Origin: Lentisphaerota bacterium
Lineage (GTDB): Bacteria; Verrucomicrobiota; Lentisphaeria; Victivallales; Victivallaceae
Assembly: GCA_015061695.1 (NCBI GenBank)
Contig: SUWA01000024.1
Span: 1 to 34,040, forward strand
Reading direction: 5' to 3'
Length of the DNA: 34,040 bases
Below, piece by piece: positions 23,845 to 31,760 of this stretch. The first letter of the stretch is position 1; each line of letters opens with the position of its first letter. A program made the position numbers and the translations under genes. The notes under the pieces are model-generated. The model saw only the letters and a list, made by a program, of their open reading frames with translations, had not been told where the DNA came from and ran no database searches.

Positions 23845-25245
23845 TCACTTCAGGAGATCCGGCCAGAACTTCTGCTGCCATCCGACCAGCCAGAGCAGCA
23901 GAATGATCAGCGAAATGATCCAGCGCAGATAAAAGACCAGTACACGGGGCAGCACGATCGACTTCTTGTGATCGAGTTCCCGAAACAAATTTTCCGCCCG
24001 CCAACCATAGCGGCTGAAGCAGAAAACCGTCATAAACAACGCGCCCAGCGGCAGCAGGTTATTGCTGACAATAAAGTCTTCCAGATCAAGGATATTGCTG
24101 TTGGCGCCCAGCGGCTGGAATCCTTGCCACCAATTAAAGCCCCAGATGCAGGGCAGCGAAAGTACAGCCAGCGCGGTGCCGAAAATGGAACATGATTTGC
24201 GGCGGCTCCAGTTCCACTCATCCATGCCGAATGCCACCAGATTTTCAAAAACTGCGATCAGAGTCGACAAAGCAGCGATCGAGAGAAAGCTAAAGAACAA
24301 AAATCCCCAGAAACTCCCGCCGGTCATATTGTTGAACACGTTGGGCAGGGTAATGAAAACCAGCGGCGGGCCGGCATCGGCCTTGATGCCGAATGCGGCA
24401 CAGGCCGGGAAGATGATCAAGCCGGAGGCAATGGCGACCATGGTATCCAGCGAAATGATCCACAGCCCCTCACGCGGCAGCGAGGCATCGCTGGAGGTGT
24501 AACTGCCGCAAACTGCAATACTGCCGATGCCCAAGCTCAAGGTGAAAAACGCCTGCGCCATGGCGGCGTGAACGGCGCTTATCCAACCTTCGTTGATAAA
24601 GTTGTTCAGATCCGGCTTCAGGAAGAAACTCAACCCGGATTTGGCGTTGGGCAGACTGAGCGACTGAACCACCAGCAATATCAACAGCATAAATAATCCG
24701 ATCATCATAACTTTAATGGATTTTTCCACCGTTTTGCGTACTCCGCCCCAACACGCAAGTACAGTCAGCAGCACGCTGATCAACATGCCAATGATCTGCT
24801 GCGTGGGATCTGCCTGCATGTCGCTGAAAATTTCACTGCATTCCACAGTAGTGGCACCGGCAAATTTTCCGGTAATAAAACCGCAGGCGTAGAGCAGCAG
24901 CCAGCCGGTGATGACACTGTAAAACATCAGCAATATCAAATTGCCGGAAAAGAGCAGATAAGCCGGCCGGTACCAGGCAAAACGGCTGGCCGGATTCTGC
25001 AATTTGCGGAACGCTCCCGGGAAGGTACTGCGCCCGGCCCGGCCGATTGCCAGTTCCATAAGCATGACCGGAAAACCGAGCATTACCAGAAAGATCAGAT
25101 AAAGCAGAACAAAAAAACCGCCGCCATATTGACCGGTTATATAAGAAAATCTCCAAACATTGCCCAAACCGATGGCACAGCCGGCGGTCATAAGAATAAA
25201 ACCAAGCCGGGATGCGAATTGTTCGCGCGGTTTATTTTGCGTCAT
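23845..25245 (-). CDS. Neurotransmitter:sodium symporter (NSS/SNF) family transporter
   Basis: 466 residues with 11-12 predicted transmembrane helices. Helix 1 carries the Na/substrate-binding signature (GCAIGLGNVWRFSYITGQYGGG) with the unwound Gly-rich segment of LeuT-fold proteins; helices 6 and 8 regions (AFFTLSLGIGSI, SIAALSTLIAVFENLV) are also present. Bacterial members import amino acids or related compounds with sodium in the cytoplasmic membrane; the substrate is not readable. CGGAG lies 9 bases before the ATG. It is monocistronic, with a promoter and a LacI-type operator upstream. The following ROK gene may or may not control it: no copy of the ROK palindrome lies at this promoter. 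Confidence 0.93.
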   Translation of the reverse strand: MTQNKPREQFASRLGFILMTAGCAIGLGNVWRFSYITGQYGGGFFVLLYLIFLVMLGFPVMLMELAIGRAGRSTFPGAFRKLQNPASRFAWYRPAYLLFSGNLILLMFYSVITGWLLLYACGFITGKFAGATTVECSEIFSDMQADPTQQIIGMLISVLLTVLACWGGVRKTVEKSIKVMMIGLFMLLILLVVQSLSLPNAKSGLSFFLKPDLNNFINEGWISAVHAAMAQAFFTLSLGIGSIAVCGSYTSSDASLPREGLWIISLDTMVAIASGLIIFPACAAFGIKADAGPPLVFITLPNVFNNMTGGSFWGFLFFSFLSIAALSTLIAVFENLVAFGMDEWNWSRRKSCSIFGTALAVLSLPCIWGFNWWQGFQPLGANSNILDLEDFIVSNNLLPLGALFMTVFCFSRYGWRAENLFRELDHKKSIVLPRVLVFYLRWIISLIILLLWLVGWQQKFWPDLLK

Positions 25246-25282
25246 AGTTTTTTACTCCGGATTTACAGATGAATATTCTCTT

Positions 25283-25327
25283 AAAATACCACCATTGTAT
25301 GCAAAAATCAAGCTGAAAGCGCTTTAA
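25283..25327 (-). promoter_or_regulatory. Promoter and LacI-type operator of the NSS transporter gene
   Basis: On the minus strand TTGATT (25306-25311), 17 bases, TATTTT (25283-25288), 37 bases before the start. Directly upstream of the -35 lies TGAAAGCGCTTTAA (25314-25327), a near-perfect CG-centred palindrome of the type bound by LacI/GalR regulators or CcpA. No such regulator gene is in the window. Confidence 0.55.
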
Positions 25328-25370
25328 AACATGTATATTTATTCCGGAGCTTGAGCAGGAGGATATCGTT

Positions 25371-26486
25371 TTATTTAAGTCCGTTGAGCGGCGCAATATA
25401 TTTGTAAAGCTCGCTTTGACGGATTTTTTTCAGGCAGTCGCCGCCAATATCAAAAATATCCGGATAGTCGAAACCGAGCTGCCGGGCATAAGCACGGGAT
25501 TGTTTCAACAGACCGGCACTGGCCAGATTGCAGTAGAGTTGGGCCATGACCATGTCTTTAGGCAATTTTTCATCCAGACATTGCCGGTACTGCTGCAGCG
25601 GGAATTCCTGCATGGGGGTGGATACGCACACAGCTTCTTTACCTTTTTCCAAACGCATTTTTACAGAAATACAAGCTGCACCGCGGGTGGTAAGGTACGG
25701 TATTTCGTCGGAATAAACAAACGTAAAATCCATATTAGGCATGGGGTAGTCGTAGACTTCTCCGACCGGGATCCGGCCGATAATGGCAAAATTTTCTTTG
25801 GTATCGATCAGGTAGCCATTTTCGGCAAAGCTGTATTGAACCGAACTGTTGTTGCTGACGATCAAATAGCGTTTTTCGCCCCGGCCGGTAATATCGACCA
25901 GATAATCCTTATAATTTACTTCGCCATCTGCGATATTTTGGTGGGTAAAACGCTTGCGTCCGGCGGCAACTTTATCATCCAGCGGCATCATAAAACCGAT
26001 ATTGTGCGGATTTTTGAACTGCAGATCAAATTTTTTGACTCCGTTATTATGAAATTCGATCTTGGTATGGTTTTTTCCGGACTTATCTTTGAGCAGGACG
26101 ATTTGCCAATTATCAGCAAGCACTGTTGATTCCGGTGCGGTTGTTTCCGGGATCGGATCAGCTCCGGGTTTTTGTTCCAGTACAGCGGTGGCGGGTTTAT
26201 CGCTGCCGGCGGCAACTTTGGTTTCCGCGGCAACTTCGGTTTCTGCGGCAACTTCGGTTTCGGTTTCGGCTTTGGTTTCTGCTTCGGTTTCAGGCGATTG
26301 AGTTCCGGCAACTTCTGTATCGGAGAATTCACCTTCGGTCATTTCCGGCGTATCCATTACCGTGATCCGGGTATTGACATTATTTTCGCCGCTGTTGCCG
26401 GATAATGCTGCAACCAAAATGATAACAATAACAACTGCCCCTGCAATACATGAAGCCTTTATCCAAGTTTTTTTATCCCAATCCAT
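25371..26486 (-). CDS. Hypothetical membrane-anchored protein with Glu/Thr/Ala repeat linker
   Basis: 371 residues from the ATG at 26486 (MDWDKKTW), with AGGAG 9 bases upstream; a longer frame would run through the tRNA gene and is rejected. A single N-terminal helix (ASCIAGAVVIVIILVAAL) anchors the protein, positive side inside. A low-complexity linker built from ETE, AAETE and AAETK repeats leads to an exported C-terminal ~230 residues with many beta-type stretches (WQIVLLKDKSGKNHTKIEFHN, KRYLIVSNNSSVQYSF). No catalytic motif is visible and I recognise no family. It is the first gene after tRNA-Gln on the same strand, 77 bases away, with no clear terminator between. Confidence 0.75.
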   Translation of the reverse strand: MDWDKKTWIKASCIAGAVVIVIILVAALSGNSGENNVNTRITVMDTPEMTEGEFSDTEVAGTQSPETEAETKAETETEVAAETEVAAETKVAAGSDKPATAVLEQKPGADPIPETTAPESTVLADNWQIVLLKDKSGKNHTKIEFHNNGVKKFDLQFKNPHNIGFMMPLDDKVAAGRKRFTHQNIADGEVNYKDYLVDITGRGEKRYLIVSNNSSVQYSFAENGYLIDTKENFAIIGRIPVGEVYDYPMPNMDFTFVYSDEIPYLTTRGAACISVKMRLEKGKEAVCVSTPMQEFPLQQYRQCLDEKLPKDMVMAQLYCNLASAGLLKQSRAYARQLGFDYPDIFDIGGDCLKKIRQSELYKYIAPLNGLK

Positions 26487-26563
26487 AACGCCTGACTCCT
26501 GCTGTTTGTTGCGTTCAAAAATACGGTCAATACCCCGATACTGCGGAATGTCGCAAAAAAAAA

Positions 26564-26637
26564 TGGCAACCCCACAAGGATTCGAACCTCGACTAAATGA
26601 ACCAAAATCATTTGTGCTACCATTACACCATAGGGTT
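26564..26637 (-). tRNA. tRNA-Gln (anticodon TTG)
   Basis: 74 bases including an encoded CCA. Folded on the minus strand: acceptor AACCCTA with TGGGGTT, D stem GTGT/GCAC with loop AATGGTA, anticodon stem AATGA/TCATT around loop TTTTGGT, T arm CGAGG-TTCGAAT-CCTTG, discriminator G73. The weak A1-T72 pair and G73 are glutamine identity features. A run of nine T follows directly on the minus strand. Confidence 0.95.
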
Positions 26638-26650
26638 GCTTCAGAGATAT

Positions 26651-26679
26651 AATTTAACGCACTTTTAAAAAAAATCCAA
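26651..26679 (-). promoter_or_regulatory. Candidate promoter of tRNA-Gln
   Basis: On the minus strand TTGGAT (26674-26679), 17 bases, TAAATT (26651-26656), just upstream of the tRNA. The overlapping TATATC could be an alternative -10. Confidence 0.4.
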
Positions 26680-26727
26680 TCGTATATACAAAAAAAACAC
26701 AGAAATTCCATAATTTCTTAAAATCGG

Positions 26728-26977
26728 TTTGCCGGAATATATCCGGCAAACTGCCCTCTCATGCGTTCGCGGCCCTGACCCGTCTTCGCATTGCTACGCC
26801 GCGGCAAGCCGGGCTGTGCGGCGTTCCGCCGCATGAGCTGTTGGCTGGCTATATTGTTCATAATACCAAGCGGGGCTGTTGCAAAACTGTTTTGCAACAG
26901 CCCCTTGTGCAAACCACCGGTTCAGTTGGTGGTCCTGATTGTTACCGGCAACATATCGGATTGCAAGCCGGATCAGG
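26728..26977. other. Highly structured intergenic element, no gene
   Basis: Between tRNA-Gln and the second ECF gene this ~250-base stretch is GC-richer than its flanks and full of inverted repeats: TTTGCCGGA/TCCGGCAAA (26728-26750), CTCATGCG (26758-26765) with CGCATGAG (26830-26837), TGCGGCG/CGCCGCA (26817-26833), the perfect palindrome 26872-26904, ACCACC/GGTGGT (26913-26933), and a nested CCTGAT-CCGGC/GCCGG-ATCAGG (26934-26977). Only short uncharacteristic reading frames cross it. It could be a structured RNA, the long 3' end of the sigma factor mRNA, or a decayed mobile element. Confidence 0.6.
26872..26904. repeat. Perfect 33-bp palindrome resembling two abutted IS ends
   Basis: A 16-bp arm GGGGCTGTTGCAAAAC is followed by one T and its exact reverse complement. 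The arm resembles the tips of insertion sequences such as IS26 or IS431 (..CTGTTGCAAA..), so the palindrome may be a left and right end joined after loss of everything between, or a minimal hairpin repeat. There is no T run on either side, so it is not a typical terminator. Confidence 0.8.
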
Positions 26978-26992
26978 GATGGAATGGATGGT

Positions 26993-27592
26993 TCAATCCA
27001 AATACTTTTTCAGATTACGGATCAAAAATTGCCTTATTCTGAAAATCCTTGACCGGACAGTACCCGGCGGACAGCGCATTTTTTCGGCAATAGTATCGTG
27101 CGCAAGATGTTCAAAAAAGTACATCCGGGCGGTTTGCAGCATAACCGGCGGCAGTTCATTGAGCAAATCTTCAAGAACCTGATCCAACTCCTGATTGCAA
27201 ACAGATTTTTCCGGCAGATTTTCCCAGTCCGGCAAGTCTACAGTATACCAGCAGTGATTGGACTCATCCTTAACTTCCAGACTTTGCGTTATATTGCTGC
27301 CGTTGCGGCATCTGGCCCGGTAACAGTTGACGGCTTGGTTGCGCAAGATGCTTTGCAGCCAGGTACTCAAACGCGAGTCGCCGCGAAAAGTGTGCAAATG
27401 CCGGTAGGCCAGCAAAAAAGTATTGTTGACGATTTCCTGGGCGTCTTCCGGAAAATCTGTTAATTTGTTCGCAGTTTCGGCCAGGGACTGGTAATAACGG
27501 CGAATGATCTCATCAAAACACTCCTCGTAGCCCTGTTTGAAAAAATCCACTAACTTGAAATCGTCCCATTGTTCTATTTTTGATATTTTCAT
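26993..27592 (-). CDS. ECF-type RNA polymerase sigma factor (second)
   Basis: 199 residues from the ATG at 27592 (MKISKIEQWDD); the frame extends further upstream but through promoter-like AT-rich DNA. Region 2 (CFDEIIRRYYQSLAETANKL, EDAQEIVNNTFLLAYRHLHTFRGDSRLSTWLQSILRNQAVNCYR) and region 4 (ELPPVMLQTARMYFFEHLAHDTIAEKMRCPPGTVRSRIFRIRQFLIRNL) are both clear and classic, with the DAQEIVNNTFL helix that contacts core polymerase. No anti-sigma factor or kinase is adjacent, unlike the factor at 12091. The start lies very close to AGG, so the ribosome site is unusual. Targets are unknown. Confidence 0.9.
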   Translation of the reverse strand: MKISKIEQWDDFKLVDFFKQGYEECFDEIIRRYYQSLAETANKLTDFPEDAQEIVNNTFLLAYRHLHTFRGDSRLSTWLQSILRNQAVNCYRARCRNGSNITQSLEVKDESNHCWYTVDLPDWENLPEKSVCNQELDQVLEDLLNELPPVMLQTARMYFFEHLAHDTIAEKMRCPPGTVRSRIFRIRQFLIRNLKKYLD

Positions 27593-27695
27593 CCTCACTG
27601 CATCCCGAATATATCCCGTTTTTTCTGTTCCGGAAAAAAAATATCCGAACCGTAAAAAAATTCTTCTGTTATATTTGACACGGAAAATGCCGTTT

Positions 27696-27724
27696 ATTAT
27701 CCATGTAAATCGAAAAAAAATCAA
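27696..27724 (-). promoter_or_regulatory. Candidate promoter of the second ECF sigma factor gene
   Basis: On the minus strand TTGATT (27719-27724), 17 bases, GATAAT (27696-27701). Confidence 0.45.
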
Positions 27725-27883
27725 AATTTTCACAAAAAAAGCATTTTTTTTGCAAACTATTGGTGTTTTAAGTCATTTGCCACTGAATCATCAGGAACAT
27801 GATTCCGGATAAAACTGTCTGTAGTATATTATATTTTATCGTTGTATAAGCAATAAAAAGCTCAAAAATGTTCTATGGTCGGT

Positions 27884-27911
27884 TTGAAATAAATCTTTAC
27901 AATGCTATTGT
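27884..27911 (+). promoter_or_regulatory. Candidate promoter of the AAC(3) fusion-recD2 operon
   Basis: TTGAAA (27884-27889), 16 bases, TATTGT (27906-27911). A short inverted repeat ACAAT/ATTGT (27899-27911) overlaps the -10. Confidence 0.4.
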
Positions 27912-27951
27912 ATAACAACAGTGTGATTTTGTAAAAGAAAGGATTTTTATT

Positions 27952-29394
27952 ATGCTTAATCAAAGTGATATTGCACAATCTTTGCGCGACATGGGCTTGA
28001 CCAATGGCGATATTGTACTTTTGCACAGTTCGCTGGTGAGTCTGGGTAAAGTCAATGGCGGTCCGGCCGCGGTGATCGACGCTTTTCTGGATGTGGTGGG
28101 CGAAGAAGGTACTTTGCTGGTGCCGGTTTTCGGCGCGCTCGGTATTCTGACCGATGAAGTCAAACAACGCCCCAACGCCGTTATCAGCCCGTGCCCGGTC
28201 GGTACGCTGGCTGCGATCGGTAAGGATGCCGAAGCGCTTTGCCGCGATCATTGGAAAGCCGAAACCGCCCACGGCCACGACACACCTTATACGCGCATTG
28301 CCGAAAAAGACGGCTATATTTGTTTGCTGGGGGTCGATCAGGATCGCAATACGACTCTGCACAGCGTGGAAGCACTGCTGGAACTGCCTTACATGAATAC
28401 GGCTACGCGTACCTTTACCACACCGGAAGGTGAAGAAGTTACCAAAAGCTGGAAGTTTTATCCCGGCCCGCACCGCGACTTTATCGGACTGGATCCGCTG
28501 CTGGAACCGGCGATTACCCGCGGCCGTATCGGCAATGCGGAAGTGCGTTTGATCAAAGCCCGCGAGCTGTTTGAAATTTCGCTGGCCATCGGCAGCAGCG
28601 ATCCGGCATTTGTGCTGTGCGACAATCCGGAATGTGCCGACTGCGTCCGGCAGCGGGCGGCGATCTTCAAGGACCGTATCGAAAATAAGGAGTCGTTCCG
28701 GTTGGCGGCATCTTCCCGGCTGGCCGGGCGCTACGTTGCCGAAATGGTGGAAAATCTCAACCGCACCGGTGTCGGTCTGGTTGAACTCGACTTTATTCAG
28801 GGTAAGCCGTGGTTCAAGTGGAGTCAGGAAAAATTGAGTGCCTGGATCAGCGAATTATCTGAAGGCAATATCAAGGTCAGCGCCGCCCGTTGTTTCAGCG
28901 TGCCGGAAAATGCCCAGAGCATTATTGATCTGGCGCTGGCGTTGGGTATTCCCCGGCTGATCCTGCCTTTGAACGACAGTTATTCGGCAGCCCAGGCCGC
29001 AGCCAATGCCGGTTTGGATGTAGCTTATTACAACACCAATCAGGGTTCTGCCCACGCGGCGGCCAAACTCAACCGCCACCAGACTGCGGCGGCGCGTACC
29101 TATGGCATGGTATTCAATCCGGCCAACTTTGTAACGGCGGGCGAAAATCCTTTCCTGCTGTCGTTCAAGCGCGGACGTTTTATCCGCACCGCAGTGCAGC
29201 TGGATTTGGTCGATCAAACCTGGGATGGCCGTCCGACCGTGCTGGCCGGCGGTAATGCCGAAGTAAAGGAATTAGTTTCGATCATGCGCTGTTATAACTT
29301 TGACGGCGTAATGACGCTGGGCGGCGGCGCGGCTTATCCGGGAACACTGGAAGAAGCCGTAAGCAACTTCACTCATCTGTTGGATAATATGTGA
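27952..29394 (+). CDS. AAC(3)-family acetyltransferase fused to a TIM-barrel isomerase-like domain
   Basis: 480 residues. Residues 1-245 match the aminoglycoside 3-N-acetyltransferase fold: GDIVLLHSSLVSLG, VGEEGTLLVPVF, the HGHDTPY segment (107-113) and TTLHSVE with the likely catalytic H137. A Cys trio (C223, C228, C231) closes this half. Residues 246-480 look like a sugar phosphate isomerase/epimerase TIM barrel (VGLVELDFIQGKPWFKWS, GMVFNPANF, VMTLGGGAAYPGTLEEAVSNF). AAC(3) enzymes use acetyl-CoA, but many members act on substrates other than drugs, so resistance should not be assumed. AAAGGA lies 8 bases before the ATG. It is followed by recD2 with overlapping stop and start. Confidence 0.8.
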   Translation: MLNQSDIAQSLRDMGLTNGDIVLLHSSLVSLGKVNGGPAAVIDAFLDVVGEEGTLLVPVFGALGILTDEVKQRPNAVISPCPVGTLAAIGKDAEALCRDHWKAETAHGHDTPYTRIAEKDGYICLLGVDQDRNTTLHSVEALLELPYMNTATRTFTTPEGEEVTKSWKFYPGPHRDFIGLDPLLEPAITRGRIGNAEVRLIKARELFEISLAIGSSDPAFVLCDNPECADCVRQRAAIFKDRIENKESFRLAASSRLAGRYVAEMVENLNRTGVGLVELDFIQGKPWFKWSQEKLSAWISELSEGNIKVSAARCFSVPENAQSIIDLALALGIPRLILPLNDSYSAAQAAANAGLDVAYYNTNQGSAHAAAKLNRHQTAAARTYGMVFNPANFVTAGENPFLLSFKRGRFIRTAVQLDLVDQTWDGRPTVLAGGNAEVKELVSIMRCYNFDGVMTLGGGAAYPGTLEEAVSNFTHLLDNM

Positions 29395-31586
29395 TTATGC
29401 CCGAACCGGCATCAGAAAATACCTCGCCGGGAATGGAAAAACTTTCCGGTGAGGTCGAGCGTGTACTTTTTGTCAATCCCGATAATCAGTATTGCGTGAT
29501 CCGTATCTTGACGCCGGAGCGCAAACACGAAACCATGTGCGGCATCGGAATCGGTGTACGCGAAGGAGAGTTCGTCGAAGGGTCCGGCCGCTGGGTGGAA
29601 CACCCTGAATATGGCCGTCAGTTCAAGGCGGAGATCATCGGAACGGTTTTGCCGGAAAGCAAACTGGGGCTGAAACGTTTTTTATCATCCGGAGTGATTC
29701 CGGGGATCGGGTCCAAAACCGCCGCTGCGATCGTAGATTATTTTGGCGATCAAACTTACGATATATTGACCAATCACCCCAACCGTTTGCGCGAGATCCC
29801 CAAGATGGGGATGAAAAAACTGGCGGTGATCCGCGATGCCTGGCAGCAATACGGCGAACGGCGCAACGGAGCGATTTTTTTGCAGGGGCTGGGCATAACC
29901 CCGGCTTACTGCGCGCGGCTTTTCCGGCACTACGGCGACAATGCCGCGCAGATCGTCCGCAACAATCCCTACAAATTGGCCCAGGATGTAAATGGCATCG
30001 GCTTTGCCCGCGCCGATCAAATTGCAATGAGTCTGGGGATCAAGAGTGATTCTCCGGAACGGCTGTGCGCCGGGGCCGTGTATGCGTTGGAAAATCAAAC
30101 GATGAACGGACATTGCTGCTGTCCCAGAGAACTTTTGCAGCAGGAGATCGCTGAACTGCTGAAAGTCGATTCCACCAGCGCGCTGCAAGCCATGGCCTAC
30201 GCCATAGATAAACACCGGATCATCGTGGATGACGATATGGTCTATCTGCCATACTTACTCAAATACGAGTGCGAATTGCCCCGGCACATCCGGCGGCTGG
30301 CAGAAATCAAAAAATTTTCCGGGTTGGTGATGAAAAAAGTTCCGATCCGACCGGAATTGAGCTTGTCGGATGAGCAGCTGGCGGCGGTCGAAGCTGTGAG
30401 CGAAAATCCGCTGGTCATCATTACCGGCGGTCCCGGAGTCGGTAAAACCACCGTGCTGGGCGAAATAGTCCGGCGGGCCAAACGGGCCGGGTTGCGTTTG
30501 AGCTTGGCCGCTCCCACAGGCCGGGCCGCCAAACGTTTGAGCGAAGCCACGGGCGAAAATGCCCGGACATTGCACCGGCTGTTGGGATACGAGCCGGAAG
30601 AAAACACCTTTCAATACGATCAGGAAAAGCCGTTGGAGTGCGATATCTTGCTGGTGGATGAAGTCAGTATGCTGGATCTGCCGCTGGCTTTGGCACTTTT
30701 CCGGGCCGTGCGCAGCGGCTGTACGCTGGTACTGATCGGCGACGCCGATCAGCTGCCATCGGTCGGGCCGGGGCGGGTGCTGGCTGATTTGCTGGAAAGT
30801 TGTGAGTTTTTTGCGGTGTGCCGCCTGACTAAAATTTTCCGGCAGGGCAGCGAGAGTTTGATCGTTACCAATGCGCACCGGGTCAATCGGGGGCTTTTGC
30901 CGGAGGCAGGCGAGGGGAGCAAAGGCGATGATCTGCGCGATTTTTACTGGATCGAACAGGACGAGCCAACGGCGGCACTCAAAGTGGTGGAAAAATTGCT
31001 GAAACGGATCCCGGAGCGATTTCATTTTGATCCGATCGAGGCGGTGCAGATTCTTACGCCTATGAATCGTGGAACTTGCGGAACTGTAAGTTTGAATACC
31101 GAACTGCAAAAACAACTGAACCCGGGCAAAAAAGATTTTCTGGATGCCGGCGAGCGGATCTTCAAACTCGACGATAAAGTCATGCAGATCAGCAATAATT
31201 ATGATAAGAACGTTTTTAATGGCGATATGGGGATCATCCGCTATGTCAATGCCAGAGAACGGGTGATCGCAGTCCGGTTCGACAGCGAGCGTTTGATAAA
31301 ATATACGTCGGATGAATTTTCGGAGTTGGTTCATGCGTATGCAGTTACGGTGCATAAATCGCAGGGGTGCGAATTTCCGGCTGTGATCATAACCTTGCTG
31401 TCGCAACACTATATGATGCTGGGGCGCAACTTGCTTTATACCGCCATGACGCGGGCCAAAAAGCTGTTGATAATCGTCGGCAGCCGCAAGGCTCTGGAGA
31501 TGTCGGTCAACAATTACCGGACCGAAGTTCGCTACACCCGATTGATCGAGCGCATAAAAAAAGCCGCCGTCGAAAGCGGCCAATAA
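29391..31586 (+). CDS. recD2: RecD2-type SF1 DNA helicase
   Basis: 731 residues, the stand-alone RecD2 architecture: an N-terminal OB-like part (SGEVERVLFVNPDNQYCVIRI), helix-hairpin-helix motifs (PGIGSKTA 104-111, VNGIGFARADQIA 200-212), Walker A GGPGVGKTT (346-354), Walker B LLVDEVSML, GDADQLPSVGPG, and the C-terminal TVHKSQGCEF and TAMTRAKK motifs. It unwinds DNA 5'-3' without RecBC, in repair or replication fork maintenance. A GTG start at 29391 overlaps the preceding TGA by four bases, with GGA 6 bases upstream; an ATG at 29397 is the alternative. Coupling to the AAC(3) fusion gene has no evident functional reason. Confidence 0.94.
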   Translation: MIMPEPASENTSPGMEKLSGEVERVLFVNPDNQYCVIRILTPERKHETMCGIGIGVREGEFVEGSGRWVEHPEYGRQFKAEIIGTVLPESKLGLKRFLSSGVIPGIGSKTAAAIVDYFGDQTYDILTNHPNRLREIPKMGMKKLAVIRDAWQQYGERRNGAIFLQGLGITPAYCARLFRHYGDNAAQIVRNNPYKLAQDVNGIGFARADQIAMSLGIKSDSPERLCAGAVYALENQTMNGHCCCPRELLQQEIAELLKVDSTSALQAMAYAIDKHRIIVDDDMVYLPYLLKYECELPRHIRRLAEIKKFSGLVMKKVPIRPELSLSDEQLAAVEAVSENPLVIITGGPGVGKTTVLGEIVRRAKRAGLRLSLAAPTGRAAKRLSEATGENARTLHRLLGYEPEENTFQYDQEKPLECDILLVDEVSMLDLPLALALFRAVRSGCTLVLIGDADQLPSVGPGRVLADLLESCEFFAVCRLTKIFRQGSESLIVTNAHRVNRGLLPEAGEGSKGDDLRDFYWIEQDEPTAALKVVEKLLKRIPERFHFDPIEAVQILTPMNRGTCGTVSLNTELQKQLNPGKKDFLDAGERIFKLDDKVMQISNNYDKNVFNGDMGIIRYVNARERVIAVRFDSERLIKYTSDEFSELVHAYAVTVHKSQGCEFPAVIITLLSQHYMMLGRNLLYTAMTRAKKLLIIVGSRKALEMSVNNYRTEVRYTRLIERIKKAAVESGQ

Positions 31587-31613
31587 AAAACTCCCGGCCC
31601 GCTGACCGGGAGT
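31585..31613 (-). terminator. Hairpin terminator after recD2, oriented for the minus strand
   Basis: Arms ACTCCCGG (31590-31597) and CCGGGAGT (31606-31613). Read on the minus strand it ends in six T, a good terminator for the gene remnant at 31638-31733. Read on the plus strand it lacks a T run but may still end the recD2 transcript. Confidence 0.75.
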
Positions 31614-31637
31614 CGTTCCGCTTATCCGATGAACTTA

Positions 31638-31733
31638 TCAAGCCAGCGCAAGCTCGATGGCATATTTGCTTTTGACTTCATCATCAGCAGAAACCGCCAC
31701 CTGATAAAGTCCGGCACTCAAAGTATCGACCTT
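31638..31733 (-). pseudogene. Truncated gene remnant: last ~31 codons of an exported-type protein
   Basis: The minus-strand frame reads KVDTLSAGLYQVAVSADD, then EVKSKYAIELALA and a stop. It opens directly after an in-frame stop, so no start or N-terminal part remains. The LSAGLYQVAVS and YAIELAL strands resemble the end of a PPC-type (bacterial pre-peptidase C-terminal) beta domain. An intact terminator follows 25 bases later, as expected for a true gene 3' end. This is a decayed gene whose upstream part has been lost or replaced. Confidence 0.55.
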
Positions 31734-31760
31734 TTATAATGGAGATTACTGAATTGTTCA

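Larger units (their letters stand above)
27593..27951. other. 359-base divergent intergenic region with two promoters
   Basis: Very AT-rich, no gene. It carries a minus-strand promoter for the sigma factor (27696-27724) and a plus-strand promoter for the AAC(3) fusion gene (27884-27911), with long A and T runs between them. The sigma factor leader would be about 95 bases. Confidence 0.6.

Noticed and set aside
26487-26711. N-terminal extension of the anchored protein gene through tRNA-Gln
   Set aside because: The tRNA folds completely, and an ATG with AGGAG lies downstream of it at 26486.
27952-28689. Aminoglycoside resistance gene
   Set aside because: The AAC(3) fold is shared by many non-resistance enzymes, and the fusion and chromosomal context give no sign of a resistance cassette.
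30255-31583. 442-codon minus-strand frame opposite recD2
   Set aside because: His/Gln/Phe-rich shadow translation without recognisable domains, antisense to a full-length helicase.
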